Source: an uncultured Acidobacteriaceae bacterium (GTDB lineage: Bacteria > Acidobacteriota > Terriglobia > Terriglobales > Acidobacteriaceae). From it: a stretch of DNA of 64,000 nt. The stretch spans positions 147,931-211,930 of the forward strand of contig CAIMKZ010000098.1 in NCBI GenBank assembly GCA_903842065.1, in the 5' to 3' direction. A model generated the notes under the pieces. That model was given only the letters and a program-made list of their open reading frames with translations, ran no database searches and had not been told where the DNA came from. Positions 46,809 through 55,713 of the stretch are shown here, piece after piece. The first letter of the stretch is position 1. Each line of letters begins with the position of its first letter. The translations under genes and the position numbers were made by a program.

Positions 46809-49040
46809 ATGACAGAATCTACCACATCGAAGCGCTTCTATATCAGCACGCCGATCTACTACGTGAACGCGCGGCCGCACCTGGGCCACGCCTACTCGAC
46901 GATCGTCTGTGACGCCATCGCCCGCCGCAAGCGCGCCCTCGGCTTTGAGACCTGGTTCCTCACCGGAACCGACGAGCACGGCCAGAAGATCGAGCGCAGC
47001 GCCAAGCTCGCCGGGCGCACGCCGCGCGAGTTTGCCGACGCCATTGCAGGCGAGTTCCGCGGCCTGTGGGATAAGCTCGGCCTCACCTACGACGACTTCA
47101 TCCGAACCACCGAGCCGCGCCACATGAAGAGCGTGCAGCACCTCTTCGCCACGCTGCGCGACCGCGGTTTCATCTACAAGGGTTCGTATACCGGCCAGTA
47201 CTGCGTCAGCGACGAGGCCTGGATCGACGGCCCAGCCGGAACCGTTTGCCCGGACTGCGGACGCGCCACTGAGACGGTGAGCGAAGAGAACTATTTCTTC
47301 AAGCTCTCAGCCTTCGAGCGCAAGCTGCTCGAGTTCTACGAGGCCAACCCGGAGTTCATGGGCCCTGAGTCCACGCGCCGCGAAGTGATGAGTTTCGTAC
47401 GCGGCGGCTTGAAGGATCTGTCTGTCAGCCGCACCAGCTTCACCTGGGGCATTCCCGTTCCCGGCGACGAGAAGCACGTCGTCTACGTGTGGCTCGACGC
47501 GCTGGCCAATTACATCACGGCCCTCGGATACGGCACAGACCAAGACCAGAACTTCAAAAAATTCTGGCCCGCCGACATTCACCTCATCGGCAAGGAGATC
47601 AGCCGCTTCCACTGCGTCTACTGGCCTGCGTTCCTGATGGCCGCCGGGATTCCGCTGCCAAAATCGGTGCGGGCCAACGGCTGGCTGCTCTTCGATCTGA
47701 GCAAGATGTCCAAGTCGCGCGGCAATATCGTGCGCGCTGAGACCGTAGCCGAGGTTCTGGGCGCGGATGCCCTGCGCTACTACCTGCTCCGCGAGATTCC
47801 CTTCGGCCAGGACGGCAACTTCAGCTTTGACGCACTGGTGCAGCGCTACAACGCCGATCTGGCCAACGGCTACGGCAACCTGGTCAGCCGCGTCGTCAAC
47901 ATGGTGCACAAGTACTTCGGCGGAGTACTGCCGGATGCCGGCGTCGCGACCGCAGCCGAAACTGCTCTTCGCGCAACCACCGAAAAGGCGCTGGCCGACT
48001 ACGATGCGGCCTTTGAGTCGCTGAGCTTTTCCGAAGTGCTGAAGAGCCTGTGGCAGGTTGTCGCCGAGACGGACGGTTATCTGACCGCCAACGCACCCTG
48101 GAAGAAGCCCGCTGATCGCAGCGATGCAGACCACTCGGCGCTTCAGGCCCGCGTGCTGGCAACAGCTGCAGAGGCCATCCGCGTGATCACGGCACTCGTC
48201 TATCCCATCCTGCCCGAAGCGACAGCAAAGGTATGGCGTCAGCTTGGACTGGGCGAATTGGCCGATGCAGCAAAGAACGCATTTTTGACCAACATCAGGT
48301 GGGGCGGATTGACGCCGGGGACGACTTTTGGCGAACCCGCTCCTCTCTTCCCCCGCGCGGAGAAGGACGCAGTGGAGCGTATGCAGAATATCGAAGACCA
48401 GAACAGCAAAAGCGCAATCGAAGCAGCCAGCAATGGAGAGGTTGTGGAACAGCCCGAGAAGCCCGCTTCGCCGGAAGCACCCAAGGTGGCGGCTCCTGTG
48501 GCGAAGCCCGTGCAGGAAGCGCCGAAGCCCGCGGCTCCGCCTGCGCCAGTTGCACCTGCTCCGGTTCCGGCGGCAGCTGCACCTGTGAGTGCCGCACCTA
48601 TTGCCACATCGCCCGATTTGAAAGGGCACGACTTCAGTCGTGCCGAAACCGCCGCAACTACTGAGGGGGCTTTAGCCCCTGAGGGAGTCGCGGGCGGACC
48701 CGCCGCCGAGTCCGACCAGATCACCATCGACGACTTCATCAAGGTCGATCTGCGCGTAGCCCAGGTCATCGTCGCCGAGCGCGTCCCAAAGGCCGACAAA
48801 TTGCTACGCCTCGAAGTCGATCTCGGCTACGAAAAGCGCCAGATCCTTGCCGGCATCGCCCAGTTCTACGAGCCGGAAAAACTCGTGGGCCGAAAGATCG
48901 TGATCGTCGCGAACCTCGCCCCGCGCAAGATGCGCGGCCTTGAATCCAAGGGGATGCTGCTTGCGGCCTCACTGCCCGATGGCAATCCCGTGCTGGCCAG
49001 CTTCCTCGAAGAAGTCCCGCTGGGAGCAAGGCTGAAGTAG
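46809..49040 (+). CDS. metG: Methionyl-tRNA synthetase with C-terminal tRNA-binding domain
   Basis: A 743-residue class-I synthetase. Catalytic core: YYVNARPHLGHAYS (HIGH-type), the zinc knuckle CPDCGR and KMSKS (299-303). An Ala/Pro-rich linker (about 540-635) joins the anticodon domain to a C-terminal EMAP/Trbp111-type tRNA-binding domain (DFIKVDLRVAQV onward). Within the linker, residues about 602-628 (LKGHDFSRA... GALAPEG) are encoded by two palindromes that look like an inserted repeat. No Shine-Dalgarno is obvious. Confidence 0.96.
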   Translation: MTESTTSKRFYISTPIYYVNARPHLGHAYSTIVCDAIARRKRALGFETWFLTGTDEHGQKIERSAKLAGRTPREFADAIAGEFRGLWDKLGLTYDDFIRTTEPRHMKSVQHLFATLRDRGFIYKGSYTGQYCVSDEAWIDGPAGTVCPDCGRATETVSEENYFFKLSAFERKLLEFYEANPEFMGPESTRREVMSFVRGGLKDLSVSRTSFTWGIPVPGDEKHVVYVWLDALANYITALGYGTDQDQNFKKFWPADIHLIGKEISRFHCVYWPAFLMAAGIPLPKSVRANGWLLFDLSKMSKSRGNIVRAETVAEVLGADALRYYLLREIPFGQDGNFSFDALVQRYNADLANGYGNLVSRVVNMVHKYFGGVLPDAGVATAAETALRATTEKALADYDAAFESLSFSEVLKSLWQVVAETDGYLTANAPWKKPADRSDADHSALQARVLATAAEAIRVITALVYPILPEATAKVWRQLGLGELADAAKNAFLTNIRWGGLTPGTTFGEPAPLFPRAEKDAVERMQNIEDQNSKSAIEAASNGEVVEQPEKPASPEAPKVAAPVAKPVQEAPKPAAPPAPVAPAPVPAAAAPVSAAPIATSPDLKGHDFSRAETAATTEGALAPEGVAGGPAAESDQITIDDFIKVDLRVAQVIVAERVPKADKLLRLEVDLGYEKRQILAGIAQFYEPEKLVGRKIVIVANLAPRKMRGLESKGMLLAASLPDGNPVLASFLEEVPLGARLK
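48622..48684. repeat. Palindromic repeat element inside the metG linker
   Basis: GGCACGACT (48625-48633) pairs with AGTCGTGCC (48636-48644), and GGGGCT (48666-48671) with AGCCCC (48674-48679). The two hairpins are 21 bp apart and translate in frame as LKGHDFSRA and EGALAPEG. The layout resembles an intergenic repeat that has entered coding sequence. Confidence 0.7.
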
Positions 49041-49099
49041 TACGCAGAGTGCAATGTTTGAATGAGTCCAAGTGCGCCACGCGCGCCTGAGGTTTTGTA

Positions 49100-49924
49100 T
49101 TGCTCATCGACTCTCACGCCCACATTGACAGCCCGCGCTACACCGACGACCGCGAGACCATGCTGGCCCGCGCAGCTGAGGCCGGTGTCGGCGCCATCCT
49201 TGCCATCGGCATTGGCGAAGGACCGCACGAGATGGGCCAGACGCTCACGCTCTGCCGCGAGTTCAATGCGAAGCGCGAAGCCGGTGCCAAGTTGCCGAAA
49301 CTCTACGCCAGCGCCGGAGTCTATCCTCACAACACGCCGGAGATCAACGACGCCGAGCTGGCCAAGCTCGATTCCCTGCTCGACGAACCCGAGACCATCG
49401 CCTGCGGCGAGATCGGCCTCGACTACTTCCACGAGGGCGCGCCCCACGACGTGCAGCAGGCCGGACTGATCCGAATGCTTGAAGTCGCCGCCGCGCGCAA
49501 ACGCCCTATCCTGATCCACTGCCGAGGCACTAAAGAATCCACCGACGCCTGGGCCGATATTTTCCTGGTCTTGGACCAGCATTGGAAGAGAACTGGTTTA
49601 GGCGGCGTGATGCACTGCTTCGGCGCAGGCTGGGAGCAGGCCCGCCGCGCTCTCGACATGGGCTTCCTGATCTCGTTCGCTGGCAACGTCACTTATCCCA
49701 AGGCCCAGCCTCTGCGCGATGTAGCCGCAAAGATGCCGCTCGATGGCCTGCTGGTTGAAACCGACGCCCCCTGGCTCGCTCCAGCTGCCAATCGCGGCAA
49801 GCGCAACGAGCCGGCAATGATGACAGAAACCGCCCGGGTGCTGGCCGAAGCACTGAAGCAGACCCCGGAGAATATCGCCGAAGTAACCACAGCCAATTTT
49901 TTACGACTGTTCGGCCTCCGGTAG
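49100..49924 (+). CDS. tatD: TatD family metal-dependent hydrolase/DNase
   Basis: A 274-residue TIM-barrel nuclease. Metal ligands: DSHAHID (His6, His8), CGEIGLDY (Glu), HCRG and the final ETDAPWLAP. TatD-type enzymes are 3'-5' DNA exonucleases or D-aminoacyl-tRNA deacylase-like proteins. The start is a TTG at 49100 behind GAGG. It follows metG by 59 bp, an arrangement common in many bacteria. Confidence 0.92.
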   Translation: MLIDSHAHIDSPRYTDDRETMLARAAEAGVGAILAIGIGEGPHEMGQTLTLCREFNAKREAGAKLPKLYASAGVYPHNTPEINDAELAKLDSLLDEPETIACGEIGLDYFHEGAPHDVQQAGLIRMLEVAAARKRPILIHCRGTKESTDAWADIFLVLDQHWKRTGLGGVMHCFGAGWEQARRALDMGFLISFAGNVTYPKAQPLRDVAAKMPLDGLLVETDAPWLAPAANRGKRNEPAMMTETARVLAEALKQTPENIAEVTTANFLRLFGLR

Positions 49925-49980
49925 AACGTGGGAAACTAGATGTGGCGGCCCCCCCCCCGCGCACAGCAAGGATTGAAATC

Positions 49981-50481
49981 ATGGCACAGGAAAACTCATT
50001 CGACATCGCGAGCAAGGTGGACATGCAGGAAGTCCGCAACGCGCTCGACCAGGCGCTGAAGGAGATTCATCAGCGCTTCGATCTCAAAAACTCGAACTCC
50101 GAGGTCAAGCTAGAAGGCAACGACGTCATTCAACTGGCCTCGGCCAACGAGTACAACCTTGAAGCGGTCAAGGACATTCTGAGCCAGAAGCTGGTCAAGC
50201 GCGGCGTCTCGCTCAAGAACCTGACCTGGGGCAAGGTGGAACCAGCCGCGGGGCAAAGCGTACGCCAGAAGGTGACACTCCAGCAGGGCATCCCGATCGA
50301 AAAGGCAAAGGAGATCGTCAAGCTGGTCAAGGACTCGAAGAAGAAGGTACAGGCCAGCATTCAGGGAGATACGGTGCGCATCTCGGGCAAGGATCGCGAC
50401 GATCTACAGGCGATCATTGCCCTGCTGCGCGGCCGCGATATGGGCATCGAACTCCAGTTCACCAACTACCGGACTAACTAG
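49981..50481 (+). CDS. YajQ family nucleotide-binding protein
   Basis: A 166-residue two-ferredoxin-fold protein of the YajQ (UPF0234) family, some of which bind cyclic di-GMP. NSFDIASKVDMQEV at the N-terminus, RFDLKNS, and the C-terminal ELQFTNYR are family marks. AAGGA precedes the ATG. A run of ten C residues lies just upstream (49949-49958). Confidence 0.92.
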   Translation: MAQENSFDIASKVDMQEVRNALDQALKEIHQRFDLKNSNSEVKLEGNDVIQLASANEYNLEAVKDILSQKLVKRGVSLKNLTWGKVEPAAGQSVRQKVTLQQGIPIEKAKEIVKLVKDSKKKVQASIQGDTVRISGKDRDDLQAIIALLRGRDMGIELQFTNYRTN

Positions 50482-50537
50482 AGCCGGTTTAGCAGGTAAG
50501 ATTAGAGCATCGTGAGCTATTCGCGAAACGGGGTCAT

Positions 50538-51527
50538 TTGAGCGCACTCCTAACAGCCACGGCACGAGAAGTCTTTGAACTGCTGGGCGAAGACTTGGTC
50601 GCAGTCGAGCAAGAACTCGGCCGCGATGCGGCCTCGAGCGTCAGCACCATCACCGAGATCGCGGAATATCTGCGCGCCGGTGGCGGCAAGCGGCTTCGGC
50701 CTTCTCTTCTCTTGTTCTCCTCGCACATGTGCGGCTACACCGGCCCGGGTGCCATTCGTCTGGGCGCGGTCATGGAGATGGTGCACACCGCCACGCTGGT
50801 TCACGACGACATCATCGACGGTGCAGACACCCGCCGCGGGCGGCCTTCGGCCAACACCACATGGGGCAACGAAAAGTGCGTCCTGGCTGGCGACTGGCTT
50901 TACATGCAGGCCTTCAAGGTGGCGCTCGAAGAGCAGAGCCTGCGCATCCTCTCGCTGCTCATCGACCTCACCCAGCAGATGGTAGAGGGCGAGCTGTTGC
51001 AGATTCAAAAACTCGGACGGGCCATCAGCGAGGCCGAGTATTACGACCTGATCTACCGCAAAACCGCCTGCCTGTTTTCGGTGTCGATGCGCATGGGCGG
51101 ATTGCTGGCAGGCGTAGACACCAAGACCGAGTCGAGTCTAGCCGCATACGGCCGCGCCGTGGGCCTCGCCTTTCAGATCGTGGACGATGTGCTGGACCTG
51201 ACCGCCACCGAAGAGACCCTGGGCAAACCCGTGGCCAGCGATCTGCGCGAGGGCAAGACCACTCTGCCCGTAATCCACGCTTTCGACCACGGCACTGCCT
51301 CAGAGCGTCGCGCGATTCAGCGCGTTCTCGACGATCGCAGCTTTGAAAACGTGAGCCGGCAGGAGATTCAGGATATTCTGGTACGCAACGGCTCAGTCGA
51401 ATATGCGCGGGCCGCCGCAGATCGCTACGCCGAGCAGTCGCGGGCAGCGCTCAAAAACTTTCCGGAGTCGGAGTATAAGCGTGCCCTGTTGTGGGTACCG
51501 GAGTTCGTGGTGGCGCGGGAGAAGTAA
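50538..51527 (+). CDS. Polyprenyl diphosphate synthase (trans, long-chain)
   Basis: A 329-residue trans-prenyltransferase, probably supplying the quinone side chain. The two Asp-rich motifs are HDDIIDGAD (first, 90-94) and VDDVLD (second, about 216-220); GGGKRLRP is at about 48-55. The start is a TTG at 50538 with weak GGGG upstream. A 9-codon frame (GTG 50512 to TGA 50541) overlaps the start codon. It converges on a tannase-family gene. Confidence 0.92.
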   Translation: MSALLTATAREVFELLGEDLVAVEQELGRDAASSVSTITEIAEYLRAGGGKRLRPSLLLFSSHMCGYTGPGAIRLGAVMEMVHTATLVHDDIIDGADTRRGRPSANTTWGNEKCVLAGDWLYMQAFKVALEEQSLRILSLLIDLTQQMVEGELLQIQKLGRAISEAEYYDLIYRKTACLFSVSMRMGGLLAGVDTKTESSLAAYGRAVGLAFQIVDDVLDLTATEETLGKPVASDLREGKTTLPVIHAFDHGTASERRAIQRVLDDRSFENVSRQEIQDILVRNGSVEYARAAADRYAEQSRAALKNFPESEYKRALLWVPEFVVAREK

Positions 51528-51549
51528 GCAATTTTCAATCTCAGAATGC

Positions 51550-51577
51550 AAAGGCTGGGGATCGCTCCCCGGCCTTT
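51550..51577. terminator. Terminator hairpin after polyprenyl synthase
   Basis: AAAGGCTGGGGA (51550-51561) pairs with TCCCCGGCCTTT (51566-51577) with one G-U pair around TCGC. It lies between two convergent genes and carries an A/T-rich outer edge on both sides. Confidence 0.82.
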
Positions 51578-51598
51578 GTCGCTTGCTCTGCGAATTCT

Positions 51599-53371
51599 CT
51601 ATGGCTTCGGTATCGGCACCAGTTTATTGCCATCTGCCTTATAGAACTTCTGGTTGTCTGCGCCGAGCAGCAGGAGGCCCTCGCTGTTGAATACCTGCGG
51701 CACCTTCAACGGACCCTTAACAGACTCATAGTTCGCCGCGTCATTCACGTCACCCGTGCCCTTGTATTTAGCCACGTTCGGGAAGGGATAGACGGGACGC
51801 GAGTAAACGATGTCTCTGCCCGGCAGCGCGTACGGAGGATAGTTGGGAATAGCTCCCGGAGCCGGCGGACCACCCGGGCCGCCACCCGGACCACCGGTCT
51901 GCTGCACCGGCACCGGCCTGCCCGCAATCAGCACTTCGGGAGCTTTGTTGGTCTCCACCCATGCCATCAAAGGGCTGAGCGTGTCGATCTGGTTTGCGCC
52001 ATCGCCCTGGCCGCAGTGACCCACGCCCGGCAGCAGGAAGAAGCGCACGACGCTGTCGGCCTCCTTCGCGCCCATGTACTTCTGCACCGCCTCGTAGTAA
52101 GCGATGGTTCCGGCCGGCTGCACCACGTTGTCCTCGGCTCCATTCCAGAGCAGAATCTTGTGGCCGAGTTTGGCCAGCGGCTTCAGGTCGGTATTGCCGG
52201 CGTTGAATAGCGGCCACATCTCTTTGGATTTATCGAACCACTCTTGGTTGAAAGCGAAGGTGGTCATGATCTCCTGCGTAGTCTTACCGCTCAACGGAGG
52301 CATGATGAAGCTGTGGATGCCGTGGGGAGAAGGACCTTCGCCGTCCGCGGGCTTGCCCTGCGTGCTCAGACGCCACAACATCTCTGAACCCAGCGGGAAT
52401 CCGCTCATCTCGAAGTAGTGGGTACCGTCGTTCGGGCCGAGATAGAGCTGCTCGGCCACGTTGGCCTCTTCGGCGGTCAGACACTTCGAAGTGTCCGCTG
52501 CGCCCGCCGCGCATTGGACCCAGGCCTTGTCGAACTTGCAGGCCGTGGGCTGCTGGAGAGTGCCATCGATAACGCCTGAGGCTGCTTTGCAGTGCTCGAT
52601 AGCGGCATCGTGCAGGATGGACAGCTTGTCCTTGGCGAGGATGATCGTGCCGTCGGTGCGCTGGTTTACGTGGTACTCCCACCCGTGCCAGAAGCCGAGG
52701 TCGTGCGTGGTCTGGTAGAGGGGCGGCGCACCGATCGTGTATCCGTCGAAGTCCTCGGGGTAGCGCTCAGCCTCAACAAGCGTCTGCATCCCGCCTCCTG
52801 AGCAGCCGGCCATGTAAGAGAACTTCGGCCCCTGCCCGTAGAAGGCTTTGATCACGGCTTTGAACGCGACCGCGGTCAGGTGCTGGCCCAGATAGCCGGT
52901 GAGGATGCGCGCCTGGGGCGCCATGCCCCATTCGCCGGCCGCCGGATCGGTGTTGAATCCGCCATTTGCCGCGCCGCCTGTGACAACCGCGAACTCGCCA
53001 TTGAGGGCCGGCATGCAGCCTCCAGCGCGCTCGATTCCCTCGCGGCCCTGCGCGCCTTCGAGGAAGCGCTGAGTCCAGTTGTTGAGCGGCAGATCGCCCT
53101 GAAAGTTGACGCCCGGCTCAAGCGAACCTGTAACGCGGCAGTAGGGACCCTTGTCCGTATCGCGCTGCTTCGCAGTCTTGATGACGATCTTGGTGCCGTC
53201 AGGAGTCTTGATGTCGGCCTGGGCAAGCTGATCGCAACTCACCGCAGGCTTGACGGTGGTCAGATTCGCGTAATCTGCCGCATGCAACGTCACCGCGTGA
53301 CCGGCGAGGAGAAGGAGTCCGGCGCCTACCAGTACAGTCCTTGCATTGCGCGCGTTCGAGGGCTTGTTCAT
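51599..53371 (-). CDS. Tannase/feruloyl esterase family protein (copy 2)
   Basis: A 590-residue exported esterase with a signal peptide (hydrophobic 12-30). The nucleophile motif is AGCSGGGMQ with flanking Cys residues as in the tannase family, and the late PGVGHCG supplies the His. A Gly/Pro-rich insert (GGPGGGPGGPPAPGA) precedes a C-terminal YPFPNVAKYKGTGDVNDAANY block also found in the neighbouring copy. AAGGAG supports the ATG. It should hydrolyse aromatic (gallate or ferulate-like) esters; the exact substrate is unknown. Confidence 0.9.
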   Translation of the reverse strand: MNKPSNARNARTVLVGAGLLLLAGHAVTLHAADYANLTTVKPAVSCDQLAQADIKTPDGTKIVIKTAKQRDTDKGPYCRVTGSLEPGVNFQGDLPLNNWTQRFLEGAQGREGIERAGGCMPALNGEFAVVTGGAANGGFNTDPAAGEWGMAPQARILTGYLGQHLTAVAFKAVIKAFYGQGPKFSYMAGCSGGGMQTLVEAERYPEDFDGYTIGAPPLYQTTHDLGFWHGWEYHVNQRTDGTIILAKDKLSILHDAAIEHCKAASGVIDGTLQQPTACKFDKAWVQCAAGAADTSKCLTAEEANVAEQLYLGPNDGTHYFEMSGFPLGSEMLWRLSTQGKPADGEGPSPHGIHSFIMPPLSGKTTQEIMTTFAFNQEWFDKSKEMWPLFNAGNTDLKPLAKLGHKILLWNGAEDNVVQPAGTIAYYEAVQKYMGAKEADSVVRFFLLPGVGHCGQGDGANQIDTLSPLMAWVETNKAPEVLIAGRPVPVQQTGGPGGGPGGPPAPGAIPNYPPYALPGRDIVYSRPVYPFPNVAKYKGTGDVNDAANYESVKGPLKVPQVFNSEGLLLLGADNQKFYKADGNKLVPIPKP

Positions 53372-53387
53372 CTACATCTCCTTCAGT

Positions 53388-53422
53388 ATCCGGAACCGGC
53401 CTCGATGAAGCCGGTTCCGGAT
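53388..53422 (-). terminator. Hairpin between the two tannase-family genes
   Basis: ATCCGGAACCGGC (53388-53400) and GCCGGTTCCGGAT (53410-53422) form a perfect 13-bp stem with a 9-nt loop, just upstream of the copy 2 start and after copy 1. It may partly terminate copy 1 transcription or process a joint transcript. Confidence 0.65.
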
Positions 53423-53449
53423 CGATCGTGACTACGGGTTCAGGTCAGG

Positions 53450-54979
53450 CTACGGCTTGGCGCAGACAAAGTTCTCCGCGTCGTTGATGTTGCCTGTGCC
53501 CTTGTACTTGGCAACTTCGGGGTAGGGGCAAAGAGGCCGCGTGCGGTCGACATAACCCTGCGAGTTGGTGTGTGCGGCAACGATTGAGTCGGGGGCCTTG
53601 CCCTTCTCAACCCAGTCGGAGATCACGTCGAGCTTGTCCCAGATGTTCGGACCCTCTCCGCCGCCGCAATGGAACATTCCGGGAGCCATGAACAGCCGCA
53701 TCTCGCCGTAGGTCTTGTCTACGCCTCCGTTGGCCGCAACGGCATCCTCGTAGAGCTTGACCTGGATGAGCGGCGAGATGGCGGGGTCTTCCCAGCCGTG
53801 ATAAAGAATGATCTTGCCGCCGCGGGCAAAGACTCCCTGAAGCTTGGCTGGTTCGACGGCGTTGATGGTGTTGTTGCCCAGCTGGTCGGCGCGGGCAGTG
53901 TCCTTGTCGAAGTCGAATGTATGGAAATCCCAGTTGGAGTCCTGAAAGAGCATGCGGAAGGTGGGAACCGCGGATCCGTCGGGACTCTTGCCCGCGATTG
54001 GGCCGGGAGCCATCGCCGTGCCCAGCGGATATCCGGGATAGAGTTGCTCGCCGGTGCGCGGATTCTTTGATCCGGTCAGGATCGTGTTCAGCGCGATCAT
54101 CTGCGGCGCGGTGAGGCAATCGGCGGCGTCGCCGTTCTTGCACAGCAGCGAGTCGACGGGGAAGTTGCACTTCATCGGGTCTTCGATAAGCCCGTCTTTA
54201 ACGCCGTCGATGGCGTCACACTGCGCCAGAACCTTGTCGTGGATCATCGCCCACTTGGGCGGGGTAATGTAGCTGGCCTCATCCTTGTTCAGGGCCAGGC
54301 TCACGTAGATGTTGTTGGCCTGGAGCCGCGACATGGGGTTGGCCGGATCGCCGATCAGCAGTCCGTCGAAGTCATTGGGGAAGTACTCGGCTGCCACCCA
54401 GCCCTGGCGTCCGCCGGTCGAGCAGGAGTCCCAATAGGAGTACTTCGGGCCGTTGCCGTAGTAGGCGGCGAGGATCAGCTTGGCGGTAACCGTGGTCTGG
54501 TGAACGGCGCGATAGCCCCAGTCCTTCACCTTCTCCGGATGACCGATCAGGGGCGTGGCGTCGTTACCTTCCTTGCCGGTGTTGCTGCCCGTTCCGGCGT
54601 AGCCCTTGGCAACGTAGCCGGCGATGCTGCTGAGGCCGATGTTGGAAGAGAAGCCACCGTTGCCAGTCTCAGCCAGGCGTCCGTTCCATCCCGCGGCCGG
54701 CATCCAAAGCTCCATCTTGATATCGGAGTCAGGAGTGGGGTGCTGCGAGGCCACTACGCGGCAGAAGGCCGGTAGAGCCGCGTACACCTTGGCTTGCGCG
54801 GCCGCATTAGGACCGCCGCCGGCCGGAGGCGTAAAGGCTCCCGCAGCCACCAGGGTCGCCGACGTAATTTCGATGTTAGGAAGCTTGAGGTTGGCGAGCT
54901 GATCGCAGGATGTGGAGCTCGCAGCCCAAACAGGAGCGGCGAGCCCGGCCAGAAGGGCAACGGCACAGAGGTTTTTCAC
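53450..54979 (-). CDS. Tannase/feruloyl esterase family protein (copy 1)
   Basis: A 509-residue exported esterase, signal peptide at 1-19. The nucleophile motif is DSCSTGGRQGW, the Asp lies in the HGWEDPAI segment and the His in MAPGMFHCGGG. The C-terminal CPYPEVAKYKGTGNINDAENF matches the tail of copy 2. GTG 54979 is preceded by GAGGGAA. It is transcribed first, with copy 2 following after 78 bp. Confidence 0.9.
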   Translation of the reverse strand: MKNLCAVALLAGLAAPVWAASSTSCDQLANLKLPNIEITSATLVAAGAFTPPAGGGPNAAAQAKVYAALPAFCRVVASQHPTPDSDIKMELWMPAAGWNGRLAETGNGGFSSNIGLSSIAGYVAKGYAGTGSNTGKEGNDATPLIGHPEKVKDWGYRAVHQTTVTAKLILAAYYGNGPKYSYWDSCSTGGRQGWVAAEYFPNDFDGLLIGDPANPMSRLQANNIYVSLALNKDEASYITPPKWAMIHDKVLAQCDAIDGVKDGLIEDPMKCNFPVDSLLCKNGDAADCLTAPQMIALNTILTGSKNPRTGEQLYPGYPLGTAMAPGPIAGKSPDGSAVPTFRMLFQDSNWDFHTFDFDKDTARADQLGNNTINAVEPAKLQGVFARGGKIILYHGWEDPAISPLIQVKLYEDAVAANGGVDKTYGEMRLFMAPGMFHCGGGEGPNIWDKLDVISDWVEKGKAPDSIVAAHTNSQGYVDRTRPLCPYPEVAKYKGTGNINDAENFVCAKP

Positions 54980-55097
54980 GGTTCCCTCGCGTTGAATGGA
55001 ATCTCTCAGGAGTCAGCGCACCAGATGAAGGGGAAGGTCGCGGCAAAACCCCGGTATTGCAGAGACGTGCGGGAAGCGGAAACAGTTGAACCCGGGT

Positions 55098-55529
55098 TTA
55101 CGATCCCTCAACCATCATGGCCCGAATCCCTTCGGCGACGTGCTGAGGAAAGTGCTGGCGCTGAAACTTGTCGTCGCAGACCACGTGAACGGTATGCCCT
55201 TCGGCCAACAGCTCGCGCTCCGGCCCTCCGCCGTGAGGCTTGCGAAGTATCTTGTACTCGAACTTGATCACCGAGCCGCGCAGCATCGAGGGCCGTGTCT
55301 CAACCACGATCTCGTCATCGTAGCGCGCAGGCGAACGGTAACGGCAGTGCGACTCGATGACCGGCAGCCCCAGGTTGTGGTCCTTCTCCAACTGCCGGTA
55401 AGAGAGACCAAGAGAACGCAGCACTTCCACGCGGCCAATCTCAAACCATACATAATAGTTCGCGTAGTAAACCACATTCATCTGGTCGGTTTCGGCATAG
55501 CGGACGCGAACTTCGGCGGTCACAGGCAT
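55098..55529 (-). CDS. YbgC/FadM-type acyl-CoA thioesterase
   Basis: A 143-residue hot-dog-fold thioesterase. RYAETDQMNVVYYANYYVWFE at the N-terminus contains the catalytic Asp and the Tyr/Asn typical of the 4-hydroxybenzoyl-CoA thioesterase-like family. AAGGAG lies 9 nt before the ATG. It follows rseP on the same strand after 184 bp of repeat-rich sequence. Confidence 0.9.
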   Translation of the reverse strand: MPVTAEVRVRYAETDQMNVVYYANYYVWFEIGRVEVLRSLGLSYRQLEKDHNLGLPVIESHCRYRSPARYDDEIVVETRPSMLRGSVIKFEYKILRKPHGGGPERELLAEGHTVHVVCDDKFQRQHFPQHVAEGIRAMMVEGS

Positions 55530-55713
55530 TGAAAGCAGCTCCTTGCTTCAGCTTCTAGCTTCTAGCCTGCGCATAGGCACCCGGAAGAGCAGAAGGCAAA
55601 ACCAACTCACATTTACTCCACGACAGCAGTTACCGGTAATAATCAGCTAGCAGCTAGTAGCTAGAAGCTCGTCTCCCTTAGTCCCTGGCCCCTCAGTCCC
55701 TCAGTCCCTGCCT
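55530..55713. repeat. Simple-sequence repeats between thioesterase and rseP genes
   Basis: CTAGC-type repeats occupy 55551-55567 and 55644-55668 (AGCTAGCAGCTAGTAGCTAG pattern), followed by 8-bp AGTCCCTN repeats at 55680-55710. No gene is visible in the interval. Confidence 0.7.

Noticed and set aside
49949..49958. Frameshift caused by the C10 run
   Set aside because: The run is upstream of the yajQ ATG and downstream of the tatD stop, so neither reading frame is affected.
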